DNA of 64,000 nucleotides from Candidatus Obscuribacterales bacterium (GCA_021732025.1 JAKFVU010000050.1:1-64000), one strand, 5' to 3'. Positions 16,668 through 25,932 are shown, counted from the first letter of the stretch. The notes: generated from the letters alone by a model not told the origin. Program-made: numbers and translations.

Positions 16668-18239
16668 TTAAATATAGCTATAAGCAGGAATGGTCAGGAA
16701 CTCCACGAATTGGTCGGTCAGAATGATTTGATCTAAAATTTCGGCTGCTTCGGCAAAACGCTTGCCCGCCGCTTTTCCATCGTTGTTATTGGTTAGCTCT
16801 TCTAATGCTGCATGGCGCAGCTCTTTATAGAGTTCGACTGTGATTGTTTCGCCGTCGTCAGTTTTGGCACCACTTTTGATGTACTGCCAAATTTGTGCTC
16901 GCGAAATTTCTGCAGTTGCAGCGTCTTCCATCAAGTTATGAATGGCCGCCGCGCCTGTTCCACTTAACCAAGATTCAATGTACTGCAAGGCGACATCTAT
17001 GTTTGCTGCCACACCGGCTTTTGTTATTTTGCCGCCCTCAATAGCAGTGTTCAGTAGGTCTGATGCTGATACAACAAGTTCTGGATGGAGAACATCAGTT
17101 TGGTTCGGGCTGCTGCCCAAGGTGTTGTCGAACACAACCTTAGCGACAGGTACTAGGTCGGGGTGGGCTACCCATGTGCCATCAAAGCCCAGTGATGCTT
17201 CACGTGTTTTGTCTTCGCGCACTTTAGCAAAGGCGATTTCATTGACTTTTTCGTCTTTGCGACTGGGAATAAATGCTGCCATGCCGCCAATGGCATGGGC
17301 CCCGCGCTTGTGGCAGGTCGCAACAAGTAGTTTGGCATATGCGCTCATAAAAGGTACTGCCATAGTCACTTGGGCGCGATCTGGCAGGGCCGGAAAATCT
17401 TCTCTACTGCTAAATTTCTTGATCATGCTGAAGATGTAGTCCCATCTTCCGGCGTTGAGGGCAACTATGTGCTCTTTCAATTCGAAGAGAATTTCTTCCA
17501 TTTCAAAAGCTGCCAAGATTGTTTCAATCAAAACTGTGGCTTTGATTGTGCCTCGCTCTACGCTGAGGCGGTCTTGGGCGAAGTTGAACACTTGATTCCA
17601 TAGCCTGGCTTCAAGGTGACTTTCTAGTTTTGGTAAATAGAAGTAAGGCGCTGTGCCGCGATTGATTAGTGCGGCGTGGTTATGAAAGAAGTACAGGCCA
17701 AAATCGAAGAGACTCGCCGAGATTGGCTCACCGCCTACTAAGAAGTTCTTTTCACTGAGGTGCCAACCCCGCGGCCGCACTACTAGGGTGGCTAGCTCGC
17801 TCGATTGCTTTAATGAATAGGATTTACCTTCAGGGCTAGTGAACGAGAGAGTTCCTCTGACTGCGTCTATACAATTGATTTGGCCATCAATTATGTTTTG
17901 CCAGGTGGGAGACAACGAGTCTTCGAAATCGGCCATGAAGACTTTAGCGCCAGAATTCAAGGCGTTGATCATCATCTTGCGCTCTACTGGCCCAGTAATT
18001 TCTACTCGCCGGTCGCTAAGATCTGCTGGCACTGCTGCCACTTGCCAGTCGCCGTCGCGTATATCTGATGTTTGAGGTAAGAAGTCGGGGAGGGAGCCGG
18101 CGGTGATCTCTATCTGCCGCTCTTGGCGTGCCTCTAGCAACTTCTTTATTGTGGGGTTGAAGGCGTGGTGAAGGGCTTCTAGAAAGTCTTTGGCCTGTGC
18201 TGTTAAAACGCGCTCTTTGCCGCTGCATTGATTAGCCAT
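16668..18239 (-). CDS. aceB: Malate synthase A
   Basis: The protein has 523 residues from ATG 18239, preceded by AAGGAAG at good spacing; a longer in-frame start at 18293 lies inside the operator-like repeats and is unlikely. It condenses glyoxylate and acetyl-CoA to malate, the second shunt step. Malate synthase A features include [14 protein letters not shown] near the N-terminus, [27 protein letters not shown] and GRWDYIFS, with [13 protein letters not shown] in the C-terminal half. The isoform without the G-type insertion fits the length. It is the first gene of the aceBA operon, divergent from citrate synthase. Confidence 0.97.
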   Translation of the reverse strand: MANQCSGKERVLTAQAKDFLEALHHAFNPTIKKLLEARQERQIEITAGSLPDFLPQTSDIRDGDWQVAAVPADLSDRRVEITGPVERKMMINALNSGAKVFMADFEDSLSPTWQNIIDGQINCIDAVRGTLSFTSPEGKSYSLKQSSELATLVVRPRGWHLSEKNFLVGGEPISASLFDFGLYFFHNHAALINRGTAPYFYLPKLESHLEARLWNQVFNFAQDRLSVERGTIKATVLIETILAAFEMEEILFELKEHIVALNAGRWDYIFSMIKKFSSREDFPALPDRAQVTMAVPFMSAYAKLLVATCHKRGAHAIGGMAAFIPSRKDEKVNEIAFAKVREDKTREASLGFDGTWVAHPDLVPVAKVVFDNTLGSSPNQTDVLHPELVVSASDLLNTAIEGGKITKAGVAANIDVALQYIESWLSGTGAAAIHNLMEDAATAEISRAQIWQYIKSGAKTDDGETITVELYKELRHAALEELTNNNDGKAAGKRFAEAAEILDQIILTDQFVEFLTIPAYSYI

Positions 18240-18266
18240 TGTTTTCTTCCTTCTTGTACGGTATAT

Positions 18267-18364
18267 ATTGATATATTGATTGACTAAAATCAAGTCATCA
18301 ATATATTAATCTCGACTTTAATGTAGAAATTAGATCCAACTTTGGCTTGTATTGATATATTGAA
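18267..18364. promoter_or_regulatory. Three copies of an operator-like site between aceB and citrate synthase
   Basis: The motif ATTGATATATTGA(T) occurs at 18267-18280. It recurs inverted as ATCAATATATTAAT at 18297-18310 and again direct at 18351-18364. Copies 1 and 2 form an inverted repeat about 44 bases across, close to the aceB start. Copy 3 lies 33 bases before the citrate synthase start. This is the layout of a shared binding site for one regulator of the acetate/glyoxylate genes. The regulator is not identified; the HTH-containing citrate synthase at 19557 is a candidate by proximity only. Confidence 0.6.
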
Positions 18365-18397
18365 TGCGTCAGTACATCAAACCTGTAGGGGAAAGTC

Positions 18398-19564
18398 GTG
18401 GCTAAAGGCGTTACCGGTTCAACTCTTGATAGGCCGAATTTGGAAAAAGTAAACAGTGGACTAGACGGCGTGGTCGTTGCTGAGACCGTGGTTTCAGAAG
18501 TTGATGGCAAAATTGGCCGCCTCATTATCAAAGGTGTTGATGCTGAAACACTTGGCTTCACTTCGACCTTCGAAGAGACCTGCAGCCTGCTCTGGCAGGG
18601 TTTATTGCCAGATTCATTGTCATTGCCTGAGATCAAGCAAGCCTTTTATCTAGGCCGATGCGAAGCGTTTGAGCTGGCTAAAGAGAATAGTCATCTATTT
18701 AATAGAAGCGAGCCAATGGAAGTGCTGCGCACGACGACAAGTTTATTGAGCGGTGGAACAGAGAAGACTATTGCTGCCTATATAAAGATCGCTGCGGCTG
18801 TCGGTTATTTTGCTGCCACCTGGTCAAGAGTGCAAAAAGGGTTAGACCTGATGGCACCGGATGCCAACTTCAGTCAGGCTGGCGATTTGTTGCGCATGCT
18901 CACCGACAAAGTTCCTAGTGCCAATGAAATCGCTGCTTTAGATACTTATCTCACTACTGTTTCTGATCACGGCATGAATGCGTCTACCTTTACAGCCCGG
19001 GTGGTGGCATCAACCGAGTCTGACAATGTCAGCTGTGTTGTTGCTGCTATCGGTGCTCTTAAGGGGCCACTTCATGGTGGCGCGCCTGGTCCTGTTCTTG
19101 AGATGCTCAATGAGATAGGCACTCCTGAAAAGGCTGAATCATGGCTAGTCGACGAGTTAGATCATGGTAAGCGCATCATGGGCATGGGCCACCGAATCTA
19201 TCAAGTGCGCGACCCACGTGCTGCTATTTTTGAAAAGGCAATTGGCTTACTCGAAGAGCAAGCTCGCTTAAATTCTAGTGACAATACTGGTGCGAATAAT
19301 AATAGCGAACGCTTACTCTTGGCTCGGGCTGTAGAGAAAACTGCTGAGCGTTTGTTGGCAGAGCGTCATCCCGAGAAACCGCTAAAGGCCAATGTCGAGT
19401 TTTACACTGCTGTGTTGCTCGATACTCTGAAAATTCCTCATCAGTCATTTTCTTCTATGTTTGCTGCTGGAAGAGTCGGTGGATGGTTGGCACACATTGC
19501 CGAACAGCGCGCTCTTGGGCGTCTGATTCGTCCAGCATCTAAATATATTGGAAGCAATGTCTGA
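18398..19564 (+). CDS. Citrate synthase (or 2-methylcitrate synthase)
   Basis: The protein has 388 residues from GTG 18398, preceded by AGGGGAAA. It condenses oxaloacetate with acetyl-CoA (or propionyl-CoA). Active-site elements are visible: LHGGAPGPVLEM and GMGHRIYQVRDPRA with both His residues, and NVEFYTAVLLD, where the catalytic acid is Glu as in some actinobacterial-type enzymes, rather than the usual NVDF. The C-terminal AGRVGGWLAHIAEQ is the family signature. It feeds citrate to the neighbouring glyoxylate shunt genes and shares their operator region. Distinguishing citrate from methylcitrate synthase needs biochemistry. Confidence 0.92.
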   Translation: MAKGVTGSTLDRPNLEKVNSGLDGVVVAETVVSEVDGKIGRLIIKGVDAETLGFTSTFEETCSLLWQGLLPDSLSLPEIKQAFYLGRCEAFELAKENSHLFNRSEPMEVLRTTTSLLSGGTEKTIAAYIKIAAAVGYFAATWSRVQKGLDLMAPDANFSQAGDLLRMLTDKVPSANEIAALDTYLTTVSDHGMNASTFTARVVASTESDNVSCVVAAIGALKGPLHGGAPGPVLEMLNEIGTPEKAESWLVDELDHGKRIMGMGHRIYQVRDPRAAIFEKAIGLLEEQARLNSSDNTGANNNSERLLLARAVEKTAERLLAERHPEKPLKANVEFYTAVLLDTLKIPHQSFSSMFAAGRVGGWLAHIAEQRALGRLIRPASKYIGSNV

Positions 19565-20786
19565 GCCTGAAGACAAATTGTTGACTGGCGCACAAGCCGC
19601 CGAATTTCTTGGCGTCAAGTCAGCAACGCTTTACGCGTATGCGAGTCGTGGACAAATTGTCAGCATGCCCTCCGAGAATGCTCGTGAGCGTGCATATAAG
19701 CTCAGTGACCTAATTAAACTGAGACAGTCTTCGCGTGGTTTTAAAAATTCAAAAGATGCTGAACCGGTTTGGACTGGGCCTGTTATCAAATCATCCATCA
19801 CTGAGATTCGTGAGGATGGGCACCGCTATCGGGGCCAGAGTGCTATCGAATTGGCCAAGGCTAATACTCCTTTTGGCAAGGTTGCTGAGCTACTCTGGGA
19901 CACCCAAGTAGTCAGTGATTCCACTTGGAGGCAAACTAAAGCACTAAGCATTCCTCGGCCACTGAGAGCACTGAACTCAAGTGATGGTAACTTTCTCGAT
20001 GTGTTGAAGGTTTTAGTTGCCTGGCTAGAATTGCAAGATCCTATTAGTCGGCAGCTCATGTCTAGCGAGATACTCGATACTTCCAGGCGCTTGATTGTTA
20101 CTATGGCCATCGCCACTGGCATTGGTGAAAATCAAAAGTATATTACTGAAGGACCTTTTCCCGTTGCCCAAACTTTGCTGTCAGGCCTTAGTGGTAAGAC
20201 ATCAGCTGAACAGGCCAGAGCTATCAATTGTTGCTTGGTTCTCTGTGCCGATCATGAGCTTAATGCCTCGGCACTTGCTGCTCGTGTGGCAGCTTCTTGT
20301 GATGCCTCGCTCTACTCATGTTTGCTCAGCGCTCTAGGCACCTTCAGTGGTGCCCTGCACGGTTCAGCTAGCCGTAGAACAGAAGAGATAGTGACCAATA
20401 GCATGCAGTACAAGAACGCTCAAGCATGGCTTAAAGACTACCTGCGCAATCATCCAAGCATTCCTGGTTTTGGCACCGAGTTGTATGAAGGTGGAGATCC
20501 TAGGGCTCGGCTATTAATCGAAGTGGCTCGTGAAATTGCTCCCAAGAATAAATATCTAGTGCGACTTTTGGAGTTGGTTGAAGCCGTGCGCGATCAGTTG
20601 TCAGAGGAGCCAAACTTAGATGTTGGCTTGGCAGCAATTTCATATGCCTTAGCTTTGCCAGCGGGATCTGGTTCTACCATATTTGCCATAAGCCGCACTG
20701 CTGGCTGGATTGCCCATGCCATTGAGCAGCGCACATACGGAGCTATTATTCGCCCACGGGCTAAATATATCGGCAAAGTTCAATAG
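19557..20786 (+). CDS. Citrate-synthase-like protein with N-terminal HTH, one active-site His replaced
   Basis: The protein has 409 residues from ATG 19557, overlapping the stop of the previous gene; a TTG at 19548 is the alternative. Residues about 8-55 form a MerR/excisionase-type helix-turn-helix (TGAQAAEFLGVKSATLYAYASRG). The rest is a citrate-synthase fold with ALHGSASRRTEE (first His kept) and NLDVGLA (Asp kept). The second active-site motif, normally GHxxY as in the upstream paralogue's GHRIY, reads GFGTELYEGGDPRA, so that His is Thr. I infer reduced or no synthase activity and a possible role as a substrate-sensing transcription factor. HTH-citrate synthases are known as a family; their function is poorly described. 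Confidence 0.85.
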   Translation: MSEPEDKLLTGAQAAEFLGVKSATLYAYASRGQIVSMPSENARERAYKLSDLIKLRQSSRGFKNSKDAEPVWTGPVIKSSITEIREDGHRYRGQSAIELAKANTPFGKVAELLWDTQVVSDSTWRQTKALSIPRPLRALNSSDGNFLDVLKVLVAWLELQDPISRQLMSSEILDTSRRLIVTMAIATGIGENQKYITEGPFPVAQTLLSGLSGKTSAEQARAINCCLVLCADHELNASALAARVAASCDASLYSCLLSALGTFSGALHGSASRRTEEIVTNSMQYKNAQAWLKDYLRNHPSIPGFGTELYEGGDPRARLLIEVAREIAPKNKYLVRLLELVEAVRDQLSEEPNLDVGLAAISYALALPAGSGSTIFAISRTAGWIAHAIEQRTYGAIIRPRAKYIGKVQ

Positions 20787-20792
20787 TTGGCG

Positions 20793-20836
20793 CAAAAAAA
20801 AGGGAAGGACCAAGACTAATCTTAGCCCTTCTCTTT
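20793..20836 (-). terminator. Rho-independent terminator after the repeat protein gene
   Basis: On the minus strand, AAAGAGAAGG (20836-20827) pairs with CCTTCCCTTT (20808-20799, one G-U), with an inner AAGA/TCTT pairing, followed by a run of eight T. It may also slow transcription from the plus strand. Confidence 0.7.
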
Positions 20837-20867
20837 ATTCGTTGGACTCTAGCGTTTGGGATTGCGT

Positions 20868-22589
20868 CTAGCGCTGATTCCAGTCACCACGACCGCCTGA
20901 GCGGTAGTCGCCACCGTAAGAAAGTCCGGTGGTGATTGAAGTGTTCAATCTATCCAAATCAGCATTTAGCCGAGTAACATCTGCTTGCGGCAGAGTTGCA
21001 GTGGGGCCATATGCTTGAAGCGAAAAGCCGATTCTATCTAGCTCACGACGCAAGTTGCGCGATGTGCGTTGTGAGAGTTTCCCACTAGCAGTGTTCTCGT
21101 CAATCTTACGTTGCAGGTCATTTTTGCGAGTGATCAAATCTTGCAGCGGGTTGCTGGCGCTACGGTCGATTTTTGCGCTTAAGCGATTTAGATCGGCCAA
21201 AATGCGATCGGCCTCAGCCTTATCTAAATTGCCACCAGATTGACGGAATGCTGCTTCAACTGAAGCAATCCAGGTCAGGCTAGCACTAAGTTTCTGCCCG
21301 TCGAAGCGCTTAATTCTACCGCTGGCAACGCCTTGGTCGATTTTTGCCTTCAGTTCTGTTTGCTTGCTGTCAATTTCAGGGTACTGCACAGCAATTGAAC
21401 TAGCTTTTTCTTTAAGTTCAGCTGTAATGGCTTCTAAACCTTGCTGTAAGACATTTAGTTCGGTTGAACTTAGTCTGCCATCAGCGCGGTAAGAAGCTTC
21501 GAGTTGCTCTAGTCTGCTGTAGTCAGCACGCAAATCTGTAGCTTCAGCTGAATCTAGGCGACCGCTGGCGGAAGCATCGTCGATTCTCTTCAAGACAAAG
21601 CTTTGACGCATGTCGAAGTCGCGACCGTCTCTGTCAGATAGTCTGTCTCTATCGTTGGTCCAACCGCCTTGATTGGGGAAGCCAGTTCCAGAACCCATTG
21701 AAGTATTCAACGAAGCCGTAATGCGTCTATCTAAATCTTTCAAGCTGGTGGCAAGTGCAAGGGTCTCTTCTAATTGAAGGCCATTAGCACGAGCTGCACT
21801 TTCTTGATTGGCGATGCGATTTGACTCTGCTTTCAGTTGTTCAAATTCGCTTCTCGATACTTTGCCAGATGCGATACCATCATCTATTCTTTTAGCTTGA
21901 GCAGCTTGCTGACCATCGATACCAGGCCAAGCTTGAGTGTCGCGGTTATTTGCTGCGATACTACGTTTTAAATCTTCAACTGCTTGGTTGAGACGGTTTG
22001 TCTCATCGGCAGTTAGCACACCATCAAGCTTATAGCTGTTGCGGTCACTAATGACGCGGTTGTACTGATTGGTTAGCGAGCGAGCTTCTTCAATTGTGAG
22101 GCGTCCGCTCGATAGATTGCGAGTGATGCGCTGTTTGATATCGGCCATTGCTGCATCTGAGCTATCAACATTGGTTGTCACTGAGGCACCAAATGTAGTG
22201 TTAGTTGGCAAGCCCACCATCTGATTCAGCGAATTCTCTACCTTGTTCAATTCGGCATTCAATGTGGCTGTTTCTATCGCGTCTAATTGACCGCCGGCGC
22301 GGTTCGCGCGGTAGCCAGCTTCCATTGACTTGATACGGTCGAGTTGCGACTTTAAGTTTTGAGTGTCGATGGTGCTTAGTTTGTTGGCATTAATTGCGTC
22401 AATAATTCTATTTGTTATTTGAGTGTCACGCGCGGCGATTGAGTCGTTGTTGACTACGCCTGTTTGAGGAACCAAAAGGGTTCTGAACATATCGGTCCAT
22501 TGATTAGACCAGGCTGGTTGAGCTGATGATAGTAGCGAGATCGATGAGGCGATCAAAGCAGCTTGTACCAAAGTCTTGTTTGCGAACAT
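20868..22589 (-). CDS. Secreted protein with about six tandem ~85-residue helical repeats
   Basis: The protein has 573 residues: a signal peptide (about 1-29), then repeated units. Each unit reads roughly 'I..RI(D/I)..I.SGK(L/V)...(D/E)...L..(E/D)..RI...E..YRA.G.L...E...L...L..L...I'. Clear copies begin near residues 50, 145, 225, 325, 400 and 480. The 'DGRLSSTELNVL' part is reminiscent of an EF-hand loop but lacks full spacing. Charged, helical repeats of this kind suggest a coiled or solenoid extracytoplasmic protein. The family is not recognised. A strong terminator follows. Repeat homogeneity is low, so the duplication is old. Confidence 0.7.
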   Translation of the reverse strand: MFANKTLVQAALIASSISLLSSAQPAWSNQWTDMFRTLLVPQTGVVNNDSIAARDTQITNRIIDAINANKLSTIDTQNLKSQLDRIKSMEAGYRANRAGGQLDAIETATLNAELNKVENSLNQMVGLPTNTTFGASVTTNVDSSDAAMADIKQRITRNLSSGRLTIEEARSLTNQYNRVISDRNSYKLDGVLTADETNRLNQAVEDLKRSIAANNRDTQAWPGIDGQQAAQAKRIDDGIASGKVSRSEFEQLKAESNRIANQESAARANGLQLEETLALATSLKDLDRRITASLNTSMGSGTGFPNQGGWTNDRDRLSDRDGRDFDMRQSFVLKRIDDASASGRLDSAEATDLRADYSRLEQLEASYRADGRLSSTELNVLQQGLEAITAELKEKASSIAVQYPEIDSKQTELKAKIDQGVASGRIKRFDGQKLSASLTWIASVEAAFRQSGGNLDKAEADRILADLNRLSAKIDRSASNPLQDLITRKNDLQRKIDENTASGKLSQRTSRNLRRELDRIGFSLQAYGPTATLPQADVTRLNADLDRLNTSITTGLSYGGDYRSGGRGDWNQR

Positions 22590-22706
22590 AATCTCTCCTA
22601 ACTAACCAAATCGTCTGCAACCGCATGAATGATAGCTTTGGCTATTTCAAACCAGTTCAGTACTCGACAATTTTACAACTCTCGTTTGGCTAGCAAGGCA
22701 ATTACG

Positions 22707-22758
22707 ATCAATAGACTTAATCAACAGACCTAATCAACACAGTTAATCAATAGACTTA
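22707..22758. repeat. Four tandem 13-bp repeats
   Basis: The units ATCAATAGACTTA, ATCAACAGACCTA, ATCAACACAGTTA and ATCAATAGACTTA run end to end. The last one supplies the stop codon of the His-rich protein gene, so the gene end has been extended or re-formed by repeat expansion. Confidence 0.75.
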
Positions 22759-23199
22759 ATCACTGCTGTGCTTGTGTGCAGCGTGGCTGCTGGTGCTATG
22801 GTGCGCTGCTTGTTGTGTACCATGCCCATGGCTTGAGGCACTCTGGTGCAAGGGGTGGTGTCCTGCCGGATGAATTGCTTGATTTGCTGCTTGATGTCCG
22901 GATTTATGCCCGCCGTGACTGTGATTCGAGGCCATGGTCTGTGTTCGATCGATAGGGATGAAGACTCTCTTCGGCTGATATTCAATGCCAGAAAAAAGGA
23001 AGCAAGCACCAGCTATTAGCACGGCTGCAATCAGAACATGGAAAAAGCCATTAAACTCATCGTTAATGCGGTTCGTGGAGTAGTTAGGGTCTGCCATGCG
23101 GCCGCTAAATAGGTCAAAAAAGAACCACTCTTCAGAGGAGTGATTTGTGAGAGCGATTCCGATCACTATGACAACAATGAGAATTAGAAATGGGTCCAT
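22756..23199 (-). CDS. Membrane protein with His-rich tail
   Basis: The protein has 147 residues. The N-terminal hydrophobic segment (FLILIVVIVIGIAL) and a second one (about 53-70, VLIAAVLIAGACFLF) flank a short acidic loop. The last 60 residues are dominated by His, Ser, Ala and Gly (SNHSHGGHKSGH, HPAGHHPLHQ, AAHHSTSSHAAHKH) with about 17 His. Such tails usually bind Ni, Zn or Cu, so a metal buffer or transporter accessory is plausible. No family is recognised. It ends in 13-bp tandem repeats. Confidence 0.65.
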   Translation of the reverse strand: MDPFLILIVVIVIGIALTNHSSEEWFFFDLFSGRMADPNYSTNRINDEFNGFFHVLIAAVLIAGACFLFSGIEYQPKRVFIPIDRTQTMASNHSHGGHKSGHQAANQAIHPAGHHPLHQSASSHGHGTQQAAHHSTSSHAAHKHSSD

Positions 23200-23340
23200 G
23201 AGGTTTATCCGCGATTACTAAGAATCTAACTATCCTAGTTGATTCCTCTTGGCAACCAGTCCTTCTTAACTCGTCCTTAAGCTTCCAGAGATTCATTGAT
23301 CAAAACATCAAAGATCCAAAGAGCAAAATATCAGAAGATC

Positions 23341-23376
23341 AAAAAAGGAAAGGTTGCCCGAAACCTTTCCTTTTTC
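23341..23376 (-). terminator. Strong rho-independent terminator after the SSB gene
   Basis: AAAAAGGAAAGGTT pairs with AACCTTTCCTTTTT across a 6- or 7-base loop, an almost perfect 14-bp stem with T and A runs at both ends. It can act in both directions, but only the minus-strand SSB gene is positioned to use it. Confidence 0.85.
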
Positions 23377-23488
23377 TTTTTTGCTCTTTCCTAACTTGTG
23401 TGTGGTGTGTTGGGAGGAGCGATACTCATTTTAGTCTCTCATCTAGTGCTTTACTTCTAGATTCGAGCTTACTGCTTAAATACTATTG

Positions 23489-23941
23489 CTAACTTGCCCC
23501 CTTCTCTGAAGTGTCAAACTCTGAAGATTTTGGTTTTGGCGGCAGCGATAGCTGATTTGCCTCTACCACCGGAGTAATTCGGTTCGCGCCATGCTTATCG
23601 GTCCAATGGTCCAAAGTAAGCTTGCCCGAGACGGTCACCTGATTACCCTTGTTCAAATACTTGGATGCAAGTTCCGCTAACTTACCCCAGGTCTCGACCC
23701 TATAAAAGTCTGCAGTGGCATTACCCTTGTTTGGATAGTTTGCATCTGATCTGTCAGACTTTTCACTGTCACCTTCACCTTTCCTTCCATCTAATTTGCT
23801 ACCGTCTGATTTGTTAGCTACTGATTTATTCGTACCGTTTACAGCGACGACTAAGGTCGTTTTTATTCTGCCGCTTGAGAATTGAATTTGTTCAGGAGCT
23901 TTTACCAGGTTCCCCACCAGTGATACATTGGCAAGACTCAT
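23489..23941 (-). CDS. Single-stranded DNA-binding protein-like OB-fold protein
   Basis: The protein has 150 residues. It starts MSLANVSLVGNLVKAPEQIQ and later has FYRVETWGKLAELASKYLNKG and VTVSGKLTLDHWTDKHG, the standard SSB order of beta 1, the WGK strand and the beta 4-5 hairpin. Between beta 2 and the WGK strand there is an insert of about 35 charged residues, rich in Lys, Asp, Ser and Gly. The usual acidic DDDIPF tail that recruits partners is missing; the end is SEFDTSEKGAS. This may be a second, specialised SSB rather than the replication one. A terminator follows about 110 bases downstream. Confidence 0.85.
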   Translation of the reverse strand: MSLANVSLVGNLVKAPEQIQFSSGRIKTTLVVAVNGTNKSVANKSDGSKLDGRKGEGDSEKSDRSDANYPNKGNATADFYRVETWGKLAELASKYLNKGNQVTVSGKLTLDHWTDKHGANRITPVVEANQLSLPPKPKSSEFDTSEKGAS

Positions 23942-24168
23942 AAATCACCTCCGCTAGTTTCTAGCTTTCGTTAACAACTTGGGTGGGGGAGATTCGAAAA
24001 CTATACCAACCATACAAACGTATGTCAACATATTTCTGTCCGGTATTTTAAGTGCCCCAAAGTTATCAAGTGTCGATAAGCAAGATAAAGTCCTATTGCG
24101 GCAATTGGCGCCTTTACAATAAAAAGAGTGAATCCGGGGGAACATAGTTAGAGGTTTGCAGGAGACCT

Positions 24169-25404
24169 GTGGTGACCGATTCGACCGATCCTTGGTTTAA
24201 GCGATATAGATGGCTACAGATGCTAGGTACCGGCGGCATGGGTGTCATCTACTTGGCCGAGGATTCTGCTGCCGGTAATTCGTCGTGCGTGGTTAAGCAG
24301 CTCAATAGTAAGTACGCAGACCCCGAAGAGCGCTCCGAGGCGGTGCGCTTGTTCAAGCGTGAAGCGTCCCTTTTGAAGAGCCTGAATCATCCTGGCGTTG
24401 TTCGATTCTTCGACAGTTATTCAACAGAAGACGGCAAGCATTATCTAGTAATGGATTATGTGCGCGGCAGCTCACTTGAGTCTGTTATTAACGACTTTGG
24501 TGCCTTCAACGATGACGATACAGTTAAGGTTGGCATTCAGATTTGCGAAGTGTTGGAATATTTGCACGATCAAGAGCCACCCATTATTTATCGCGACCTA
24601 AAGCCTAGTAATTTGATGCTCACACCAGAAGGGCAGATTGTTTTCATCGACTTTGGTATTGCCCGAACCTTCATGCCTAAAGAATCTGCCACCAGAGTTG
24701 TCACCGCTGGTTATTCACCACCAGAGCAGTATTTTGGTAAGCCCGAAACTCGCAGCGATCTATACGCATTAGGTGCCACCATTGGTCACTTACTCACCGG
24801 TGTGCGCCCTAAACCGTTGACAGCAAGCCAACCTAGTCAGCACCGTGCCAATGTGCATCCTAATTTAGATATGTTGGTTAAGCAACTAACCTCTCATAGC
24901 CCAGAGGATAGACCAGCCACCGCTCGCCATGTGCGCCATACTCTTTATCGTATTTATCAAGAGATGCATGCAGAGTTCGAAATTCCTGATGAAGTGTTCT
25001 TGCAGCGCTCCAACAGCACAAAAGAAGAACAGTATATTTCGCAGAAAATCATGAAGTCAGGGATGGCTGCTGCGGCTAGTGCACTCAGACAAGAGCAAGA
25101 CAACGAGCGCAAGAGACAATCTGCTTCGGTCAACTCAGGAAAGGCAAGTTTTGATCGTCTAAGGGCTTTTGGTAGTCGTGATCCAAATCCTTCTTCGGCT
25201 CGCAATCCAAAGATTTCAGCTTCTCAAAAAAGTAGTGCACAGCGTCAAAGAACCGGGTCTCAACGAAATTCTTCTCAGTCTAATCAGCGCATTTCAGCGG
25301 GCGATGATCAACAGGCTTCGCGGCCACAGATGAAGTCAGTGCGAGATCTAAAACCAGAGCGCAAGGGCTTCTTAGCCAAGATTTTGAGTTGGTTCAAACG
25401 ATGA
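24169..25404 (+). CDS. Ser/Thr protein kinase with basic C-terminal tail
   Basis: The protein has 411 residues from GTG 24169 (a GTG follows directly; GGAG is upstream). The kinase domain spans about 10-265: glycine loop LGTGGMGVIY, VVKQL lysine, catalytic loop YRDLKPSN with Asp and Asn intact (Tyr replaces the usual His), DFG intact (FIDFGIA), GYSPPEQY and SDLYALGATIGHLLTG. The tail (about 285-405) is rich in Ser, Gln and Arg and low in complexity, ending in a basic amphipathic stretch (GFLAKILSWFKR) that may touch the membrane. The following lipoprotein gene overlaps by ATGA, so the pair is coupled. Confidence 0.92.
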   Translation: MVTDSTDPWFKRYRWLQMLGTGGMGVIYLAEDSAAGNSSCVVKQLNSKYADPEERSEAVRLFKREASLLKSLNHPGVVRFFDSYSTEDGKHYLVMDYVRGSSLESVINDFGAFNDDDTVKVGIQICEVLEYLHDQEPPIIYRDLKPSNLMLTPEGQIVFIDFGIARTFMPKESATRVVTAGYSPPEQYFGKPETRSDLYALGATIGHLLTGVRPKPLTASQPSQHRANVHPNLDMLVKQLTSHSPEDRPATARHVRHTLYRIYQEMHAEFEIPDEVFLQRSNSTKEEQYISQKIMKSGMAAAASALRQEQDNERKRQSASVNSGKASFDRLRAFGSRDPNPSSARNPKISASQKSSAQRQRTGSQRNSSQSNQRISAGDDQQASRPQMKSVRDLKPERKGFLAKILSWFKR

Positions 25405-25898
25405 GGGCGGTTGCCACCATAATCTTGGCCCTCGGTGTTTGCTGCAGCTCTGGATGCAGTGCCAGCGACTGGCAGACTTTCACTGATGCTAACCACGAAT
25501 TTTCGATAGATATGCCAACTCCTGTGACCACCACCACTAAAGATTCTGGCTTCCCTCAATACGAGTCTAGAGACGGCGATATTAGTTTTACTGTTAGCCT
25601 CAATAAGCGCTCTACTTTGTCTGAAAAAGAAGAGATTGATGTCTTCGCCAAAGAGTTCGCCGATACTTTTGAAAGCGGCATGAAGAAGGCGAATTATCCG
25701 GTTGTGCGCTCTATTGATAAAGAAGTTTCTGGTGCCAATTGGCGCGGAAAGCTTTATCAGTTCGATAAAGCTGACGGTTCTAAGACAACTATTGAGGTAT
25801 GCGTTGAACCGAAGCACAACATCATACTTTATGCCTTTGGTGGTGCTCTAAGTGATGCAAAAACCAAGAGGTTTCTGCAAACATTCAAAGTGCAATAA
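25401..25898 (+). CDS. Putative lipoprotein of unknown function
   Basis: The protein has 165 residues from ATG 25401, which overlaps the kinase stop (ATGA). The N-terminus (MRAVATIILALGVCCSSGCS) looks like a lipoprotein signal with the lipidated Cys in SSGC. The mature part begins with SDWQTFTDANHEFSIDMP, a pattern seen in small bacterial proteins with a 'F.v.yP' start, followed by a beta-rich domain and a C-terminal helix (DAKTKRFLQTFKV). Function is unknown. Coupling to the kinase suggests that it is a partner or substrate outside the membrane, which is inference. Confidence 0.75.
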   Translation: MRAVATIILALGVCCSSGCSASDWQTFTDANHEFSIDMPTPVTTTTKDSGFPQYESRDGDISFTVSLNKRSTLSEKEEIDVFAKEFADTFESGMKKANYPVVRSIDKEVSGANWRGKLYQFDKADGSKTTIEVCVEPKHNIILYAFGGALSDAKTKRFLQTFKVQ

Positions 25899-25932
25899 CC
25901 ATTAGTTTGTCCTGGTTTTATTTTGGCTGCAA

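Noticed and set aside
22707-22758. CRISPR array
   Set aside because: The 13-bp units are contiguous with no spacers and no cas genes are nearby.
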